Notes under the pieces: model-generated
Database searches by the model: none
What the model was told of the DNA's origin: nothing
The model's input: only the letters and a program-made list of their open reading frames with translations
Made by a program: the position numbers and the translations under genes
Origin: Heligmosomoides polygyrus polygyrus
Lineage: Eukaryota; Nematoda; Chromadorea; Rhabditida; Heligmosomidae
Direction of reading: 5' to 3'
NCBI GenBank assembly: GCA_947396885.1
Contig: OX377204.1
Coordinates: forward strand, 18,049,706 to 18,113,705
Length of the DNA stretch: 64,000 nt
In this document: one piece after another, positions 25,901 through 34,139 of the stretch
Layout of the letters: every line of letters begins with the position of its first letter
How positions within the stretch are numbered: position 1 is the first letter of the stretch

Positions 25901-28849
25901 TGAAGCACTGTTCCCCAAGCAGTCGAGTAGTTAAAGTTCGTCGAAAACGTGAGATGGACCCAACACCATATCTGTTCTGAAAGTTGCTCTACAACGGAAA
26001 AATTTCTTCACTGTTGAATTCTCATCTAAGTCGATTAATGCTGGGTTCCAGAGTTTGTCGTCATTTTAACCATTATCCATGTTTGGTCGCTTGACTGTAG
26101 GCTGTTCGAATGCCTAATTTGCTTACAGACTGAGTTCGGTACTCAGTCGCTGAAGAAGTCGTTAGCGTTTTATCCTTCCCAGACGTCTCCGTGTGGAAAG
26201 ATTGGCAGGGCTAGACCGACTGAACCTAAAATTGATTCGTGTTGAAACTTAGGGTGAGAATACCTGCCAGCTGTGACGCACACGTCACAGTGCGTAGAAA
26301 TGTAAAACAGTTATAACAAACTTAACCAAAACAAAACTAACAAAGGTAATTTTCGGATGAGTGTGTCAGATGGATTCCAGTCCAGCTTACGCATAGCTAT
26401 TTGCCGAGGTACTTCCGTTTTCAGACACCATATCTAGATTTCAAAAAAACTTAGGCTCTGCACTTAATAGATAACTCTGGGTAGAAATTACCGTGAAGGA
26501 GTGCAAGGGGCTGCGATGAGGACATAACAACGAGATTTGCTTCAAAGGAGTTGGAGGTGTGTTCACGTTTACAGATTTCAAACATTCAAGAGCGTCTAAG
26601 ACGTTATGATAGTTACTAAGACCAATGGTTCGAAGAAGGAGTGATGACGTAACGGGCTATTTGGTGTCGATCAAGAGGTGTGATAATGTCGAGCAGGCGG
26701 CAATAGTCATCAAGGGAATAGCGCTGGATCACTGCTACCGTGAAGCGGCGCTCGTTCTACTCAGATAGCCGACCGCAGCCTACAGTCAAGCGACCAAATA
26801 TGGATAATAGTTAAAGTGACGACAAACTCTGGAACCCAGCATTAATCGACTTAGAATTGACTTGAGAATCCAACAGTGAAGAAATTTTTCCGTTGTAGAG
26901 CAACTTTCAGAACAGATATTGTGTTGCGTCCACCTCAAGTTTTCGACGGACTTCAACTACTCGATTGCTTGGGGAACAGTGCTTCAGCGAAGCCAATGGG
27001 CCCCAGGTGGAAGACCACAAAGAGTTTGCCTAAAGTCCTCATTCTGCAGTCTATCCCCCTTGATGCGATAGCGCTGCCAGCCATTTAGTTTGGTAAAAAT
27101 CGCTTTTTTCACCAACATTTCGCACTGCAGATGACTTTGACAGCCTCCATTTTTCTAACCATGCTGCTATGATCGCCTTCCTTGAACAATGTAGAAGATC
27201 AACACTAAATCAGCTGAACCTCCTACTTTGAGATTTCACGGACATTGCTAGACTTAGATTAGACGTCTCCGGCTTCAAAGATTTTCTGAAATTCAAAAAC
27301 CTGAACAAGAGGAATTTTTCGGAAAACTATCTCATAATGATCGCTTTTTGTTGTCACATACAAAAAAGTGAATACTGCCGAGCACAACATGGGCAAACGA
27401 TGGAAAATTTAGCTAAAAGCTGCTGGTTCTAGTCAGTCGGGGAGGTGTCCGCTTTGGGAGCAATTAAGTCGAGCGACGAAGGGAGGTCGCCGCCGTCGAG
27501 ACTATATTCTCACCGAGTCAACTTTTTTAAGAACCACCGAGTGCTACCTGCATCACTGGATAGATCACACGGAGTAGATTCGAATGATCGCAATTATTTT
27601 ATAATCAAAATACTTTGAAGGGAGTTATGGAAAAGTGGCGGAAACTGCGGCTTTTTCCGTCTATTTCGCCCAAAAACCAAAAGACAGGAGCGGTATTGTA
27701 GTTAGATGCGAAAAAAGCTTTTTGGTGTAGAAGGCCTTCGTCCTGATTTCAGAAGCGTTTAGCTTGTCTGGAAGAGTGTTGAATTTGACGATAAAGTGGT
27801 ATATATCGTGGACTGGGTCTGTACATAGAATGGGATATGGAGACAACGCAGGACTAATAGTTGCGCTCACCGAGCTTTAATACCCATGGCTCGATAGGCG
27901 ATCTCTGGATACGGTTGTCGGCAGTGGACCCTGTACTCCGGCCATGTGTTAAGTAAAATATTCCAGCATTCACCCAAGACGTGCGCCGTGTACATGGTGA
28001 TGAACATCATCGCGAAGAACACCACCAAGCCAATAACGAGTCCTAGAAGAAGCACAAAATCAGAGGGGCTGGATATCTCACCGCAACTTAACTGCTGTTT
28101 TGGCAGAATGACATACCTGCTTGAACAATAGCAGTTGGAAGCGCTACCACTCCACCTCCTCCCAGATCATCTACGAGGAAGAGCGCGCACACGAACCAGC
28201 TGATACCATGCGGATTTCGAAACGGCTTCGACATGTCTATTTGAGAGATCGCCGAAGAACCTGGTTGCGATGAGGACACAACTCCATTCTCACACCTGCA
28301 ACGCACAATTTAAAAACAAATTAATGCAAGGAATTTTTGAACAACCAACTAATGGTACTTATTTGGCATAGAGGACTACAGCTAAATGCTGGCTTCAATA
28401 AGCTTCTATAGAATACGTTACTCGTTCCACTACTTCATAAGATGTTGCGAAGTACGTTAGCAAAAGTTTCGTCGGCACATTGTGAAAATCTGCCATTCTG
28501 TAGATCAGCCGACTTTTTGACAATTCTGAACGATCTTTCTCTTTTTAGCAATCTCGAAGTGTATTCATTTATTTATTGTACGTGGAGTTCACGCAGACAG
28601 AACAATTTACAATCAGCTTTTCAAAAAGATAACACAAGACATACACAACGAGAAGGGAAACACTTCGGGGATCAGCACAAACCATTATAGGATAGCGAAA
28701 AAAGGCATTGAAGTTATCCTACAGAAGAATGGGTGGCGTAGTCCACAAAGGAGTTGATCTTTTGCTAATTCCTAGATTCTTAAAATGACTTACATTTTCT
28801 TATAGTCATCCTCTGATGGCGACGTTTTGTTGTTACCAATGCAGGACAT
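7909..28849 (-). CDS. AAAP-family (Aa_trans) amino acid transporter, gene A, 14 exons
   Basis: Multi-pass solute carrier of the amino acid/auxin permease superfamily, predicted to move amino acids or similar solutes; substrate and membrane unknown. I assembled exons 28849-28794, 28295-28117, 28042-27871, 23014-22921, 22869-22772, 15911-15816, 15752-15604, 15494-15406, 15353-15236, 15173-15072, 10362-10242, 10127-10075, 8193-8090 and 8025-7909. They total 1548 bp: 515 codons plus TGA. Landmarks are GGGGVVALPTA (TM1), WPEYRVHCRQPYPEI, TQFG, FLKSPQDFW, CGGHAAFPTIQHDM (about residues 253-266), GYLTYHDAIRDSI, SIPNFGPLLDLVGGST and a C-terminal VYCCGPYQN. Length fits the family. All introns are GT-AG. 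The start was chosen because its 56-base first exon matches gene B in length and phase. A possible trans-splice acceptor lies 12 bases upstream of ATG. Introns of 4.9, 6.9 and 4.7 kb are filled with transposons. Confidence 0.93.
8929..8962. repeat. GT-rich microsatellite
   Basis: A (GT)n tract runs into GTCTGTCCGTCCGTCAC, directly before the 41-bp tandem array. The preceding TCCTACTATATATAAAG at 8904 resembles the 5' start of some Helitrons, inserted after an A. No matching 3' end was found. Confidence 0.7.
8984..9328. repeat. 41-bp minisatellite, 8 complete copies
   Basis: Eight consecutive 41-bp units begin with GCCGAACACGTCGGCGACC and continue TGCATGGCGAGCC, followed by a partial ninth. 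Units three and four share the GTAGGTAACC variant and units six to eight share GTGAGCC, showing stepwise local duplication. Because 41 is not a multiple of three, the array keeps long open frames in several phases on the minus strand, which explains three overlapping spurious ORFs. It lies in intron 12 of gene A. Confidence 0.95.
11546..11598. repeat. Perfect 17-bp inverted repeat hairpin
   Basis: GAAGATGAAGATGCCAA at 11546-11562 is exactly complementary to 11582-11598, with a 19-base loop. It lies in intron 10 of gene A. It is too short for a typical animal pre-miRNA, so function is unknown. Confidence 0.7.
11762..14146 (-). pseudogene. CR1-like LINE, degenerate
   Basis: On the minus strand, reading down from 14146, the pieces appear in element order. 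An endonuclease C-terminal block (TIPTRGKSTLDLILCN) comes first, then a linker, then RT text KNYRPISITSV (about 13070), FDFVKAFDKVH (motif A, about 12860) and ADDIKIYKH (motif C, about 12750). A thumb region follows with LLLQSYKTYVRPIVEFG, and VRDLIMMFKIL near 12240. Frames change several times and sequence is missing between motifs A and C. The 3' end has short AATA-type repeats near 11762-11785, fitting a LINE tail. The element is inactive and lies in intron 10 of gene A, in the same orientation. Confidence 0.85.
16190..16535. repeat. Hairpin repeat split by a SINE insertion
   Basis: TTGTTGTTCGTTATCCGG at 16190-16207 is exactly complementary to CCGGATAACGAACAACAA at 16518-16535. The two arms were once about 15 bases apart, as at 3130-3176, and now enclose the SINE-A copy. 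Confidence 0.7.
16225..16515 (-). repeat. SINE-A, full length, 12-bp target-site duplication
   Basis: This is a 291-bp copy flanked by perfect direct repeats TTAGCCGGATAA (16213-16224 and 16516-16527). On its own strand it starts GGGCGCG and ends in a (TTTATCC)n-type tail. It contains a pol III A-box-like TAGCGCAGTCGG in better copies, and a B-box-like GGTTCGGATTTCC. It lies in intron 5 of gene A. Confidence 0.92.
17095..17395 (+). repeat. Dispersed repeat with tRNA-like module
   Basis: The segment includes TTTTGACAGGATGTAGGGCTC and ends with a tRNA-like stretch from 17277 (GGCTCAGTGGGGCAGTCGG, then AGTTCGAGCCC, like A and B boxes). An inverted relative lies at about 18488-18745, and a partial relative near 23185-23250. 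Confidence 0.7.
17459..17753 (-). repeat. SINE-A, full length, 10-bp target-site duplication
   Basis: This 295-bp copy is flanked by direct repeats TGTAAATTCA (17449-17458 and 17754-17763). It is close in sequence to the copies at 16.2 and 29.9 kb. Confidence 0.9.
17858..17890. repeat. Perfect 15-bp hairpin
   Basis: TAGGTAACTGGTATA is followed after three bases by its exact complement. The left-arm context (TTATATTGAAAGTAGGTAACTGGTA) recurs at about 17940-17963. This suggests a small MITE or a local duplication. Confidence 0.6.
18488..18745 (-). repeat. Inverted relative of the 17.1 kb repeat
   Basis: The reverse complement contains TTTTGACAGGACGTAGGGCTC and the same tRNA-like module (18500-18575). 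With the copy at 17095-17395 it forms a large inverted pair enclosing the SINE-A at 17459-17753. Confidence 0.7.
18770..19050 (+). pseudogene. CR1-like LINE, C-terminal RT fragment
   Basis: The frame has VGATVFNPFKRKNIGMLESARHNF and then RERNKML. After a frameshift it reads MVADLKELFKILTGKL. These are the last motifs of the CR1-like reverse transcriptase ORF, matching the element at 11.8-14.1 kb. It is strongly truncated, lies in intron 5 of gene A and is antisense to the gene. Confidence 0.85.
19180..19440. repeat. Repeat X copy
   Basis: It starts ACAGGGTGTCTCAGAAAAATG and continues with CTGTTTGAAAGGTGATAAC. It shares this opening and later words such as TTGATTGTGT with the copies at 19.47, 40.4, 40.7 and 41.1 kb. 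Frames that look coding in one copy are broken in others. Confidence 0.65.
19470..20190. repeat. Palindromic repeat X element, arms about 220 bp
   Basis: The left arm (from AGGGTGTCCTAGAAG, with GAAAGGTTCTAACATTGCTG) is complementary over about 220 bp to 19970-20190. Shared internal words include CAATTGAATGTGCATGGGCTGAAT. This is a foldback-type, non-coding mobile element. Confidence 0.8.
20184..20340 (+). repeat. SINE-B fragment
   Basis: A good B box (GGGTTCGATTCTCC) is followed by ACATTTTTGAATTT and then by the body word GACGTCTATACCATTTTCAG and CAGCTGTATGCAGTGG. The same order occurs at 29.8-30.3 kb and inverted at 30.8-31.0 and 44.3-44.5 kb. Confidence 0.65.
20352..21238 (-). mobile_element. 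Second mariner, degenerate, N-terminus deleted
   Basis: The inverted end words CAAAAGTAATGAG occur near 20358 and, complemented, near 21219. The right end runs into a 16-base C tract. On the minus strand the transposase remnant reads SLDSIFTQDEK, then WVKPGDLLP, then ILLFDNAAPHWAK and QPPYSPD. The third catalytic block (YDYYYFLSLQDF) lies in another frame, and LPDRWQQR follows near the C-terminus. Three catalytic aspartates are legible, but there are frameshifts and a stop. The helix-turn-helix part is missing. It lies in intron 5 of gene A. Confidence 0.9.
21240..22260. other. No supported gene (intron 5 of gene A)
   Basis: An 80-codon minus-strand frame at 21992-22234 has a basic stretch (CRMKRFGLRERRNAEEF) but no recognised domain and no splice partner. 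I see nothing else. Confidence 0.3.
22265..22442 (-). repeat. SINE-A, partial
   Basis: It retains GGCCAGCCGATGAACAAGTC and GGAATGGAAGGCTTGGTTG-like blocks and the head end GACAGCCGGCGC. The 3' tail side is missing. Confidence 0.8.
23520..25180. other. No supported gene (intron 3 of gene A)
   Basis: Several medium-length frames overlap on both strands between 23840 and 24700 (up to 184 codons on the plus strand). None carries a recognised domain. A decayed retroelement gag region is possible but unproven. Confidence 0.3.
25190..27720. mobile_element. 2.5-kb foldback element, arms about 0.9 kb
   Basis: The sequence from about 25190 to 26104 is complementary, with scattered mismatches and small gaps, to 26776 to about 27720. 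Anchor pairs are GTTTTTGGGCG (25231) with 27665, TCGACGGCGGCGACC (25413) with 27488, and GGTCGCTTGACTGTAGGCTG (26085-26104) with 26776-26795. The unmatched centre is about 670 bp and includes a SINE-A-like scrap near 26170. No transposase is visible. It sits wholly inside intron 3 of gene A, so the pre-mRNA could form a very long duplex. Confidence 0.93.
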
Positions 28850-29624
28850 CTTCGAAGTATCCTAAGAGATTCTTTCCTAAGGTAGATATAGGCTTAAGCG
28901 GATGCTTCAGGGAACTGAGACTACCGTCCACAGAGGGCGACACTCGTGGAGAGCTGTTATCGCGGGCGGAACCACTGCGCTGAAACGAACTGTGCTGCGT
29001 ATAAAGAAGCTGGTGGCATCTATGGCACGTGACACCGTTGAACAAACTGTGCTAACAAAACGAGCGATAAGCCGACGAGGAAGGGATTACGATGACAGTG
29101 CACTTATCCATAATCACTATGTATTATTTAGTGAATTAGGACAAGGGGGAGGGGTACGGGCTGCTAGCACCTCAATTCCTAACAGAAAGGAGAGAGAAGC
29201 ACTTTAGAACGCAGACAACAACGAACACTGACATTCTACTTCCTTTAATGGTAAGAATACGTGCCTGAGTACATCTATTGTACGTATACATAAGAGTGCC
29301 GCCTCCTGACCTCTGTCACATGTCCGTTCAGAGCAATGAACCATAAAAACTGGCTAGAACCTCTTTAATAGACAGAGTACCGGTCCAATAGCTCCTCACA
29401 TTGTCTCTGTTTAGAAAAAATTGTCGCTAGTGGAATTCAGACCGAGATCACCACACCCTTTGTTGAAACGCACTTCATATGTACTAAACGTCAGATGACT
29501 GCAAACTAGCACGTCGCGGCCTCCCATTATCGTCTCAGAGAACTATCCCTCGAGTCAACAACGTATAAGCACTCAACAAGACAACATCTCGTACGGGTCC
29601 ATGTCTCGAAAACCAATAGCACTG
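28850..29624. other. Upstream region of gene A
   Basis: No gene was found. CTCTTAG, 12 bases upstream of the gene A start codon (acceptor AG at 28863-28862), could serve as a spliced-leader acceptor, as is common in nematodes. No TATA box or other promoter motif stands out. Confidence 0.35.
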
Positions 29625-29789
29625 ACAAGGAAAGGATCTGAAGCGTATGTCTGAGCCATATAGGAAGAATCCCTACCGCTCAATTAGTACAAAAATGCGT
29701 ATCTTTTTGTCAAGTCGTTAAACCCGAAGAGTAGGGGTCCTTGATCACACTGGAATCGGCGCCTCACAAGTTCGGGTGTCTTACACGTC

Positions 29790-30300
29790 CATGACAGCTC
29801 TGCTGGCAAGCGGACCGAGACGAAGTGGATAGTGACGCTGCTTCTTGCGAGGAAGGTCAGGGGTTCGTAACTCGTGCGCCGCTGTGTTTTTGCATTTGAT
29901 CTGGTTAATTGGATTTAAAGAGCGCGTGTAGCGCAGTCGGAGGAGGCGCGACTGTCGCGTGCACCCGATACCAGGTTCCTGGTTCGGATTTCCCGCCCAG
30001 GCCAACCAAGCTTTCCATCCCTCCGGGGTCGGTGAATTGGTACCAGACTTGTCTGGGAAGGATAAAGCGCTGACTTGTTCATCGGTTCGCCACCGCAAGT
30101 CATTGTATGGCCAAATACGAATTCATGTCGCCTCCACGACATCCCGTAGAAGTAGAATGCGCTGGCGCACCCCAGAAGGGATTGAGTAACGCCGTCCTTT
30201 ATCCTTATCCTTTAATTGGATTTAAAGGATTCTGACGTCTACATCATTTTTAGAGGATTCTTTCTAATTTTCTAGCTGAATGCTGTGGAGAGTACAATTC
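29790..30300 (+). repeat. SINE-B copy, interrupted by SINE-A
   Basis: The head contains AGTGGATAGTGACG (A-box like) and AGGGGTTCGTAACTC (B-box like) followed by GTTTTTGCATTT. The body resumes after the SINE-A at 30228 with TTCTGACGTCTAC. The order of events is clear: SINE-A landed in an existing SINE-B. Confidence 0.75.
29921..30211 (+). repeat. SINE-A, full length, 16-bp target-site duplication
   Basis: This 291-bp copy is flanked by perfect repeats TTAATTGGATTTAAAG (29905-29920 and 30212-30227). Plus-strand order is tRNA-like head TAGCGCAGTCGGAGGAGGCG, B-box-like GGTTCGGATTTCC at about 29980, body, then a tail of CCTTTATCCTTATCC. It is the best reference copy for the family in this window. 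Confidence 0.95.
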
Positions 30301-30834
30301 TTGCTGCTTTTTATTACTGTCCGGTGTTTTGACCACAAGGCAATGAGAAAGCTATTCAACATAATTATTTATAAACGTTCAACGCCAGTGACATACAATC
30401 ACAAAACGCATGATGCAAAAGGAATGGTCACAATACGGGAAGCGTACAAAAGCTACATCTTCACAGTTTGCCTCATCACATGGACCAATGACATCGGGTC
30501 CATAGACGAAATCCAATTGAAGACGTACCCTTTCCTCCGAAACAAGAGTTCCACCAGATAACGCTATCATATGTCCCCTGCTTTATAGCCTTTCGACATC
30601 TATCAGTCCATCTTGCGGACCCCAATCTTCTTCATCTTCTTCCATTATTTCCAGCTGTTCGTCTTCGTCGACTTCAAGTCGACGTGCTTAGAAGACCTTG
30701 AGTATGCTGGCCATCCGCTGGGCCAGCTAGTATTCTTCCCTCGAATGCAATCCACAGACGTCGTCCACTTTTATGCGCTACTCGTATTGTGACCAGTGCT
30801 GCTTCACTTTGTACCTGTGTTGAAGATTTATACA

Positions 30835-31035
30835 TCAACATGTTGAATACCACAGCGTGCAGCTGAAAAATACGCAGAAAACGTCTGAAAATGGTATAGA
30901 CGTCAGGATTGAAAACTCATCCAATTAGATTGCAAAAATGCGGTAGAGCGGGAGCACTGAATCCCGACCTCCCTCGCGTGAAGCAACGTCACTATCCACT
31001 GCGCCCCGGTCCGCTTGCCAGCGGGGTATCGCGGG
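30835..31035 (-). repeat. SINE-B copy
   Basis: Reverse complement: a GGCGCAGTGGATAGTGACG A-box region and a GGTCGGGATTCA region, then a TTTTTGCA-like junction and the GACGTCTATACCATTTTCAG body. It forms the right arm of the foldback. Confidence 0.7.
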
Positions 31036-31343
31036 CGGACAAGACCCCCGAACTCGTAAGGCGCCGATTTCAGTGTAATCAAGGACCCCCTACTCCTTGG
31101 GTTTAGTGACTTAGCAAAAAATTAACACCTTTTTATACTAATTGAGGGGACGGGAATCGTCCTATATGACTCGCTCTCTCCTCAGACATGCGCTTCTGAC
31201 CCTTCCCATGGGTGAGAGGTGAGAGGTGGGAACGCGAACCAACCAACCACAACCGAACAGAGAACCGACGGAACACGCGCCAATCAATCAGGGTAACGAC
31301 CGCACATGCCTTCTTTGAATGGCACTTCCATTCTACTACACAT

Positions 31344-32454
31344 CAGGGGTGTGCGTTTACCGATTAACGATTTACCGATTTACCGGGTTTACCGGCATTT
31401 TCGCGATAAATTCTCTTAACGAAATTTTTCGGTAAATTCCCAAATTTACCGGAAAATTTAACGGCTTTTTTTCATGCGAAATCATATTTCTATGTATCGA
31501 ATGGAGAAGGAAACATACTACCGATCTCTGTTTAGAAGTGATTGCTTCTATCTTCTCATAACTTGCTATTAGCGTTCATGGTACTCAACCTCATTAATAC
31601 ATCCATGTCTACATCACGAGGCGGAGATGGTGCGCTCCAGTGTTAAAAACGCGCTCCAGTGGGATAGTACCTCGCGCTGAGATTCCCCACACGACACCAG
31701 ACAATTTGAACTAGAGATATAGAAGCTCTCAGAATAGATGATTGCCAGAGGAATAAGGAGAGGGTGCGCTCATGTCTTGTTCCCGTAATTTAGTCCAAGA
31801 TGTAAGGCATCGGAATGTACTCTGCTAGTCTACCTGATCTCCTGGTGGACTTTTCAGCTGTATTCCCGTATAAGAAAGGAAGTTCGTTATCATGTCACAT
31901 TTCCTTGTTTTTCCGAAGTGTCTGGATTTGCTCTAAAGTGCAGCTTAATAGTTCAAAAAAGTAGTAGTATAAGGCGTAAATCATTTCCTCATCGAATGAA
32001 CTGATGGTAATTGTGATAATTTCAAAAAGCAGTTAGACTGTTAATCCAAAAGAAATATAGCAATATTCGATTGAATGTCGGATGTTCTAGAAATGTTTTT
32101 GTAGAGTTTCAATTAAGCACCCACAATATAGATCCTTATACTTGTACGTTGCTAGGCTTCCGCTTGCTTTGTTTGTTGTGGGTTACTCGTTGCTCTCAGG
32201 GTGTCGTTTGCTTTAGGATGACGTATGCATGATAGAATGAAGAGGATATGGTTTTTCTGAGCGTAATGATGTTTCCGTGAAAAGCTTTACGCTTTTTTTT
32301 ACACCACCGCCGCTTAAAACTAGTTGTTTTTGAGAGATTACTAAATTTTTAAAAATTAACGGTTTTACCGAATTTACCGGAATTTACCGGCGAATTTCCG
32401 CGTTAAAAATATGCGGTAAAAAATTTATCGGCGGCAAGTCAGCGCACACCACTG
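31344..32454. mobile_element. Non-autonomous hAT element, perfect 8-bp duplication
   Basis: The left end CAGGGGTGTGCG and the right end CGCACACCACTG are inverted matches typical of hAT transposons. The 8-bp repeats CTACACAT flank the element exactly (31336-31343 and 32455-32462). The 1111-bp interior has subterminal TTTACCGAATTTACCGG-type repeats at both ends and no transposase-like frame. It is intergenic, between genes A and B. Confidence 0.95.
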
Positions 32455-32571
32455 CTACACATGCGCTTTTGAGAAATCTTATGGAACCAGTGAATGAATG
32501 AATTCATTCGATGTCGAACATTTTCAAGGGGAATGAACCAACGAATTTATTTCTCATCAACTTGCACAATT

Positions 32572-32677
32572 ATGTTTGGTTGCGCTCAAAACGTTATAAT
32601 GGCATAGAGCATTCCCGCCCGGTCAGCAGGAGGTGCGGGATCGAGTCCCGCCTAGAGATCTGATTGCAACCAAACAT
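32572..32677. other. tRNA-like cassette bounded by perfect 12-bp inverted repeats
   Basis: ATGTTTGGTTGC (32572-32583) pairs exactly with GCAACCAAACAT (32666-32677). Between them lies AGAGCATTCCCGCC... and a perfect five-pair T-arm GCGGG-ATCGAGT-CCCGC around a consensus-like B box. The anticodon loop lacks the usual U33 and the D arm is incomplete, so it is not a functional tRNA gene. It is a tRNA-derived repeat or tRNA pseudogene. Confidence 0.6.
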
Positions 32678-32789
32678 CGTTTTACCAGCTTACAACCTCG
32701 ATATCAGCCACTTGAAGCCTAATGGACACCAACTTGAATTATTTGCTCACCTATTTTTTTATCGAATGAAATTGAGCGAGCCCAAATCT

Positions 32790-33020
32790 TCGTTTCTTTC
32801 GAATATCCGAATAGTCGAGCATTTAGTTGTAGTCAGTTTCTGTGCATAAAAATAGGAAGCTTATTCGATATTCGAAAAAATCATTTGATTTTCGAATAAA
32901 GTTAAAATATTTGATTTCTGAATGTTATTAAAATATGACTCCCTCTCGATGTTCGAATTCGAACAAATATTCAAAAAGCTAGAAACATGTCGAATATTCG
33001 ACTATTCGAAGTTATTCGAA
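32790..33020. repeat. TTCGAATA-rich repeat
   Basis: The words TTCGAATATTCG and ATTCGAATAGTCG recur in both orientations across about 230 bp. This resembles subterminal repeats of a decayed hAT-like element. No clear ends were found. Confidence 0.45.
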
Positions 33021-33121
33021 TATGCTCATTCTAGCACGGCTGTAGTGCGCTCCCACCTCTCAATGCTGCCCTGCTTGGCACATCACCATCACACAACATC
33101 GACCATTTATTTGTTGATCTC

Positions 33122-33938
33122 ATTGCACTCACCAGGGAATGCCGTCAGCTTCCCATGGAACTTCGGATTGAGACCTATATCACGTGAAAGGGCTCGAGAC
33201 GCTGATCACAGATATGTAGACCAAATTTGCTAAATGGATCTCCTAAGCGAGTTATGGCCGGCGGAAGCCGCGATGTCTTCCATGTGTTAGGCGCGCTCAA
33301 TCAGCGTTGGGCGCAGTATTGCGCGGTAATCAGCGGTTCGGCTATCAACGCCGTCAGCAGCGGCGGCTGCGCAGTGGTAGAGAGCTCGCCCCAGAGGTTC
33401 GCGTTCATTGGTTCGGTTCCCGCCGCTGACGGGTTTTTTGCATTTTGTGACCTGTCTTCGACGAGGACCTATAATCTCATTTTTAGCGCATGTTTGAGCG
33501 CACGGCGTATGGCAAGAAAAAATGGCAAAAAAATAAACGCAAGTCGCCATAAGCCGTGCGCTCAAAAATGTGCTAAAAATGAGATTATAGGTCCTCCTCG
33601 AAGACAGGTCACAAAATGCAAAAGAGCCATCAGCGGCGGGAACAGAACCAATGAACCAAAACCTCTGGAGCGAGAAGTCTACCACTGCGCCGCCGCCGCT
33701 GCTGACGGCGCTGATAGCCGAACCGCTGATTACCGCGCAATACTGCGTCCAACGCTGATTGAGAGTGCCTAACACATGGAAGACATCGCGGCTTCCGCCG
33801 GCCATAACTCGCTTAGAATATCCATTTAGCAAATTTGGTCTACATGTCTGTGATCAGCGTCTCGAGCTCTTTTACGTGATGTAGGTCTCAATCCGAATTT
33901 CCATGGGAAGCTGACGGCATTCCCTGGTCAGGGGTGCA
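33122..33938. mobile_element. 0.8-kb near-perfect palindrome with tRNA-like heads
   Basis: The arm 33122-33513 is complementary to 33546-33938 with few mismatches, around a 32-base spacer. Both strands therefore encode almost the same 181-codon frame, an artefact of the symmetry. Each arm has a tRNA-like block. The left one has TGCGCAGTGGTAG at 33368 (A box), GGTTCGGTTCC at 33410 (B box), a 7-bp AGCGGCG/CGCCGCT acceptor-like stem around it, and TTTTTT at 33434-33439. The block resembles the SINE-B head. Confidence 0.92.
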
Positions 33939-34082
33939 CTACAACGCCGACGAAATCAGCAAGCAAACAAACTAGTCGTTGAAAACGACAGAAGAATGTA
34001 TCTGATAGCGTACCGCCTCTCGTAACAGTGTGCTTCTGCCAAGTACTAATGCGTCATGCACCAGTCCACAGCTTCAAATTTC

Positions 34083-34136
34083 AGGCCTATGTTATACGTC
34101 GCCGATGCTGTTGTCGGCGAAGCATAACATAGGCCT
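34083..34136. repeat. Short hairpin, 23-bp stem with two mismatches
   Basis: AGGCCTATGTTATACGTCG, continuing to GCCGA, pairs with its complement ending at 34136 across an 8-base loop. It is shorter than usual nematode miRNA precursors. It may be a residue of a tiny MITE. Confidence 0.6.
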
Positions 34137-34139
34137 TAG

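Larger units (their letters stand above)
29625..31210. mobile_element. 1.6-kb foldback built of facing SINE-B copies
   Basis: The left arm (about 29625-29920) is complementary to about 30900-31210. Paired words include CTCAATTAGTA (29678 with 31143), GTAGGGGTCC (about 29731 with 31090) and AATCGGCGCCTC (about 29754 with 31065). After the nested SINE-A, the GACGTCTAC / CTGAATGCTGTGG body (30233-30290) pairs with about 30850-30912. Each arm contains a SINE-B tRNA-like head. Confidence 0.85.

Noticed and set aside
28833..29045. 70-codon minus frame ending EDVLHW before a GTAACA donor as first exon of gene A
   Set aside because: The alternative ATG at 28849 with a strong GTAAGT donor gives a 56-base exon of the same length and phase as in gene B.
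33227..33832. Two 181-codon ORFs on opposite strands with nearly equal sequence
   Set aside because: They are a mirror effect of the palindrome; no domain or start context supports them.
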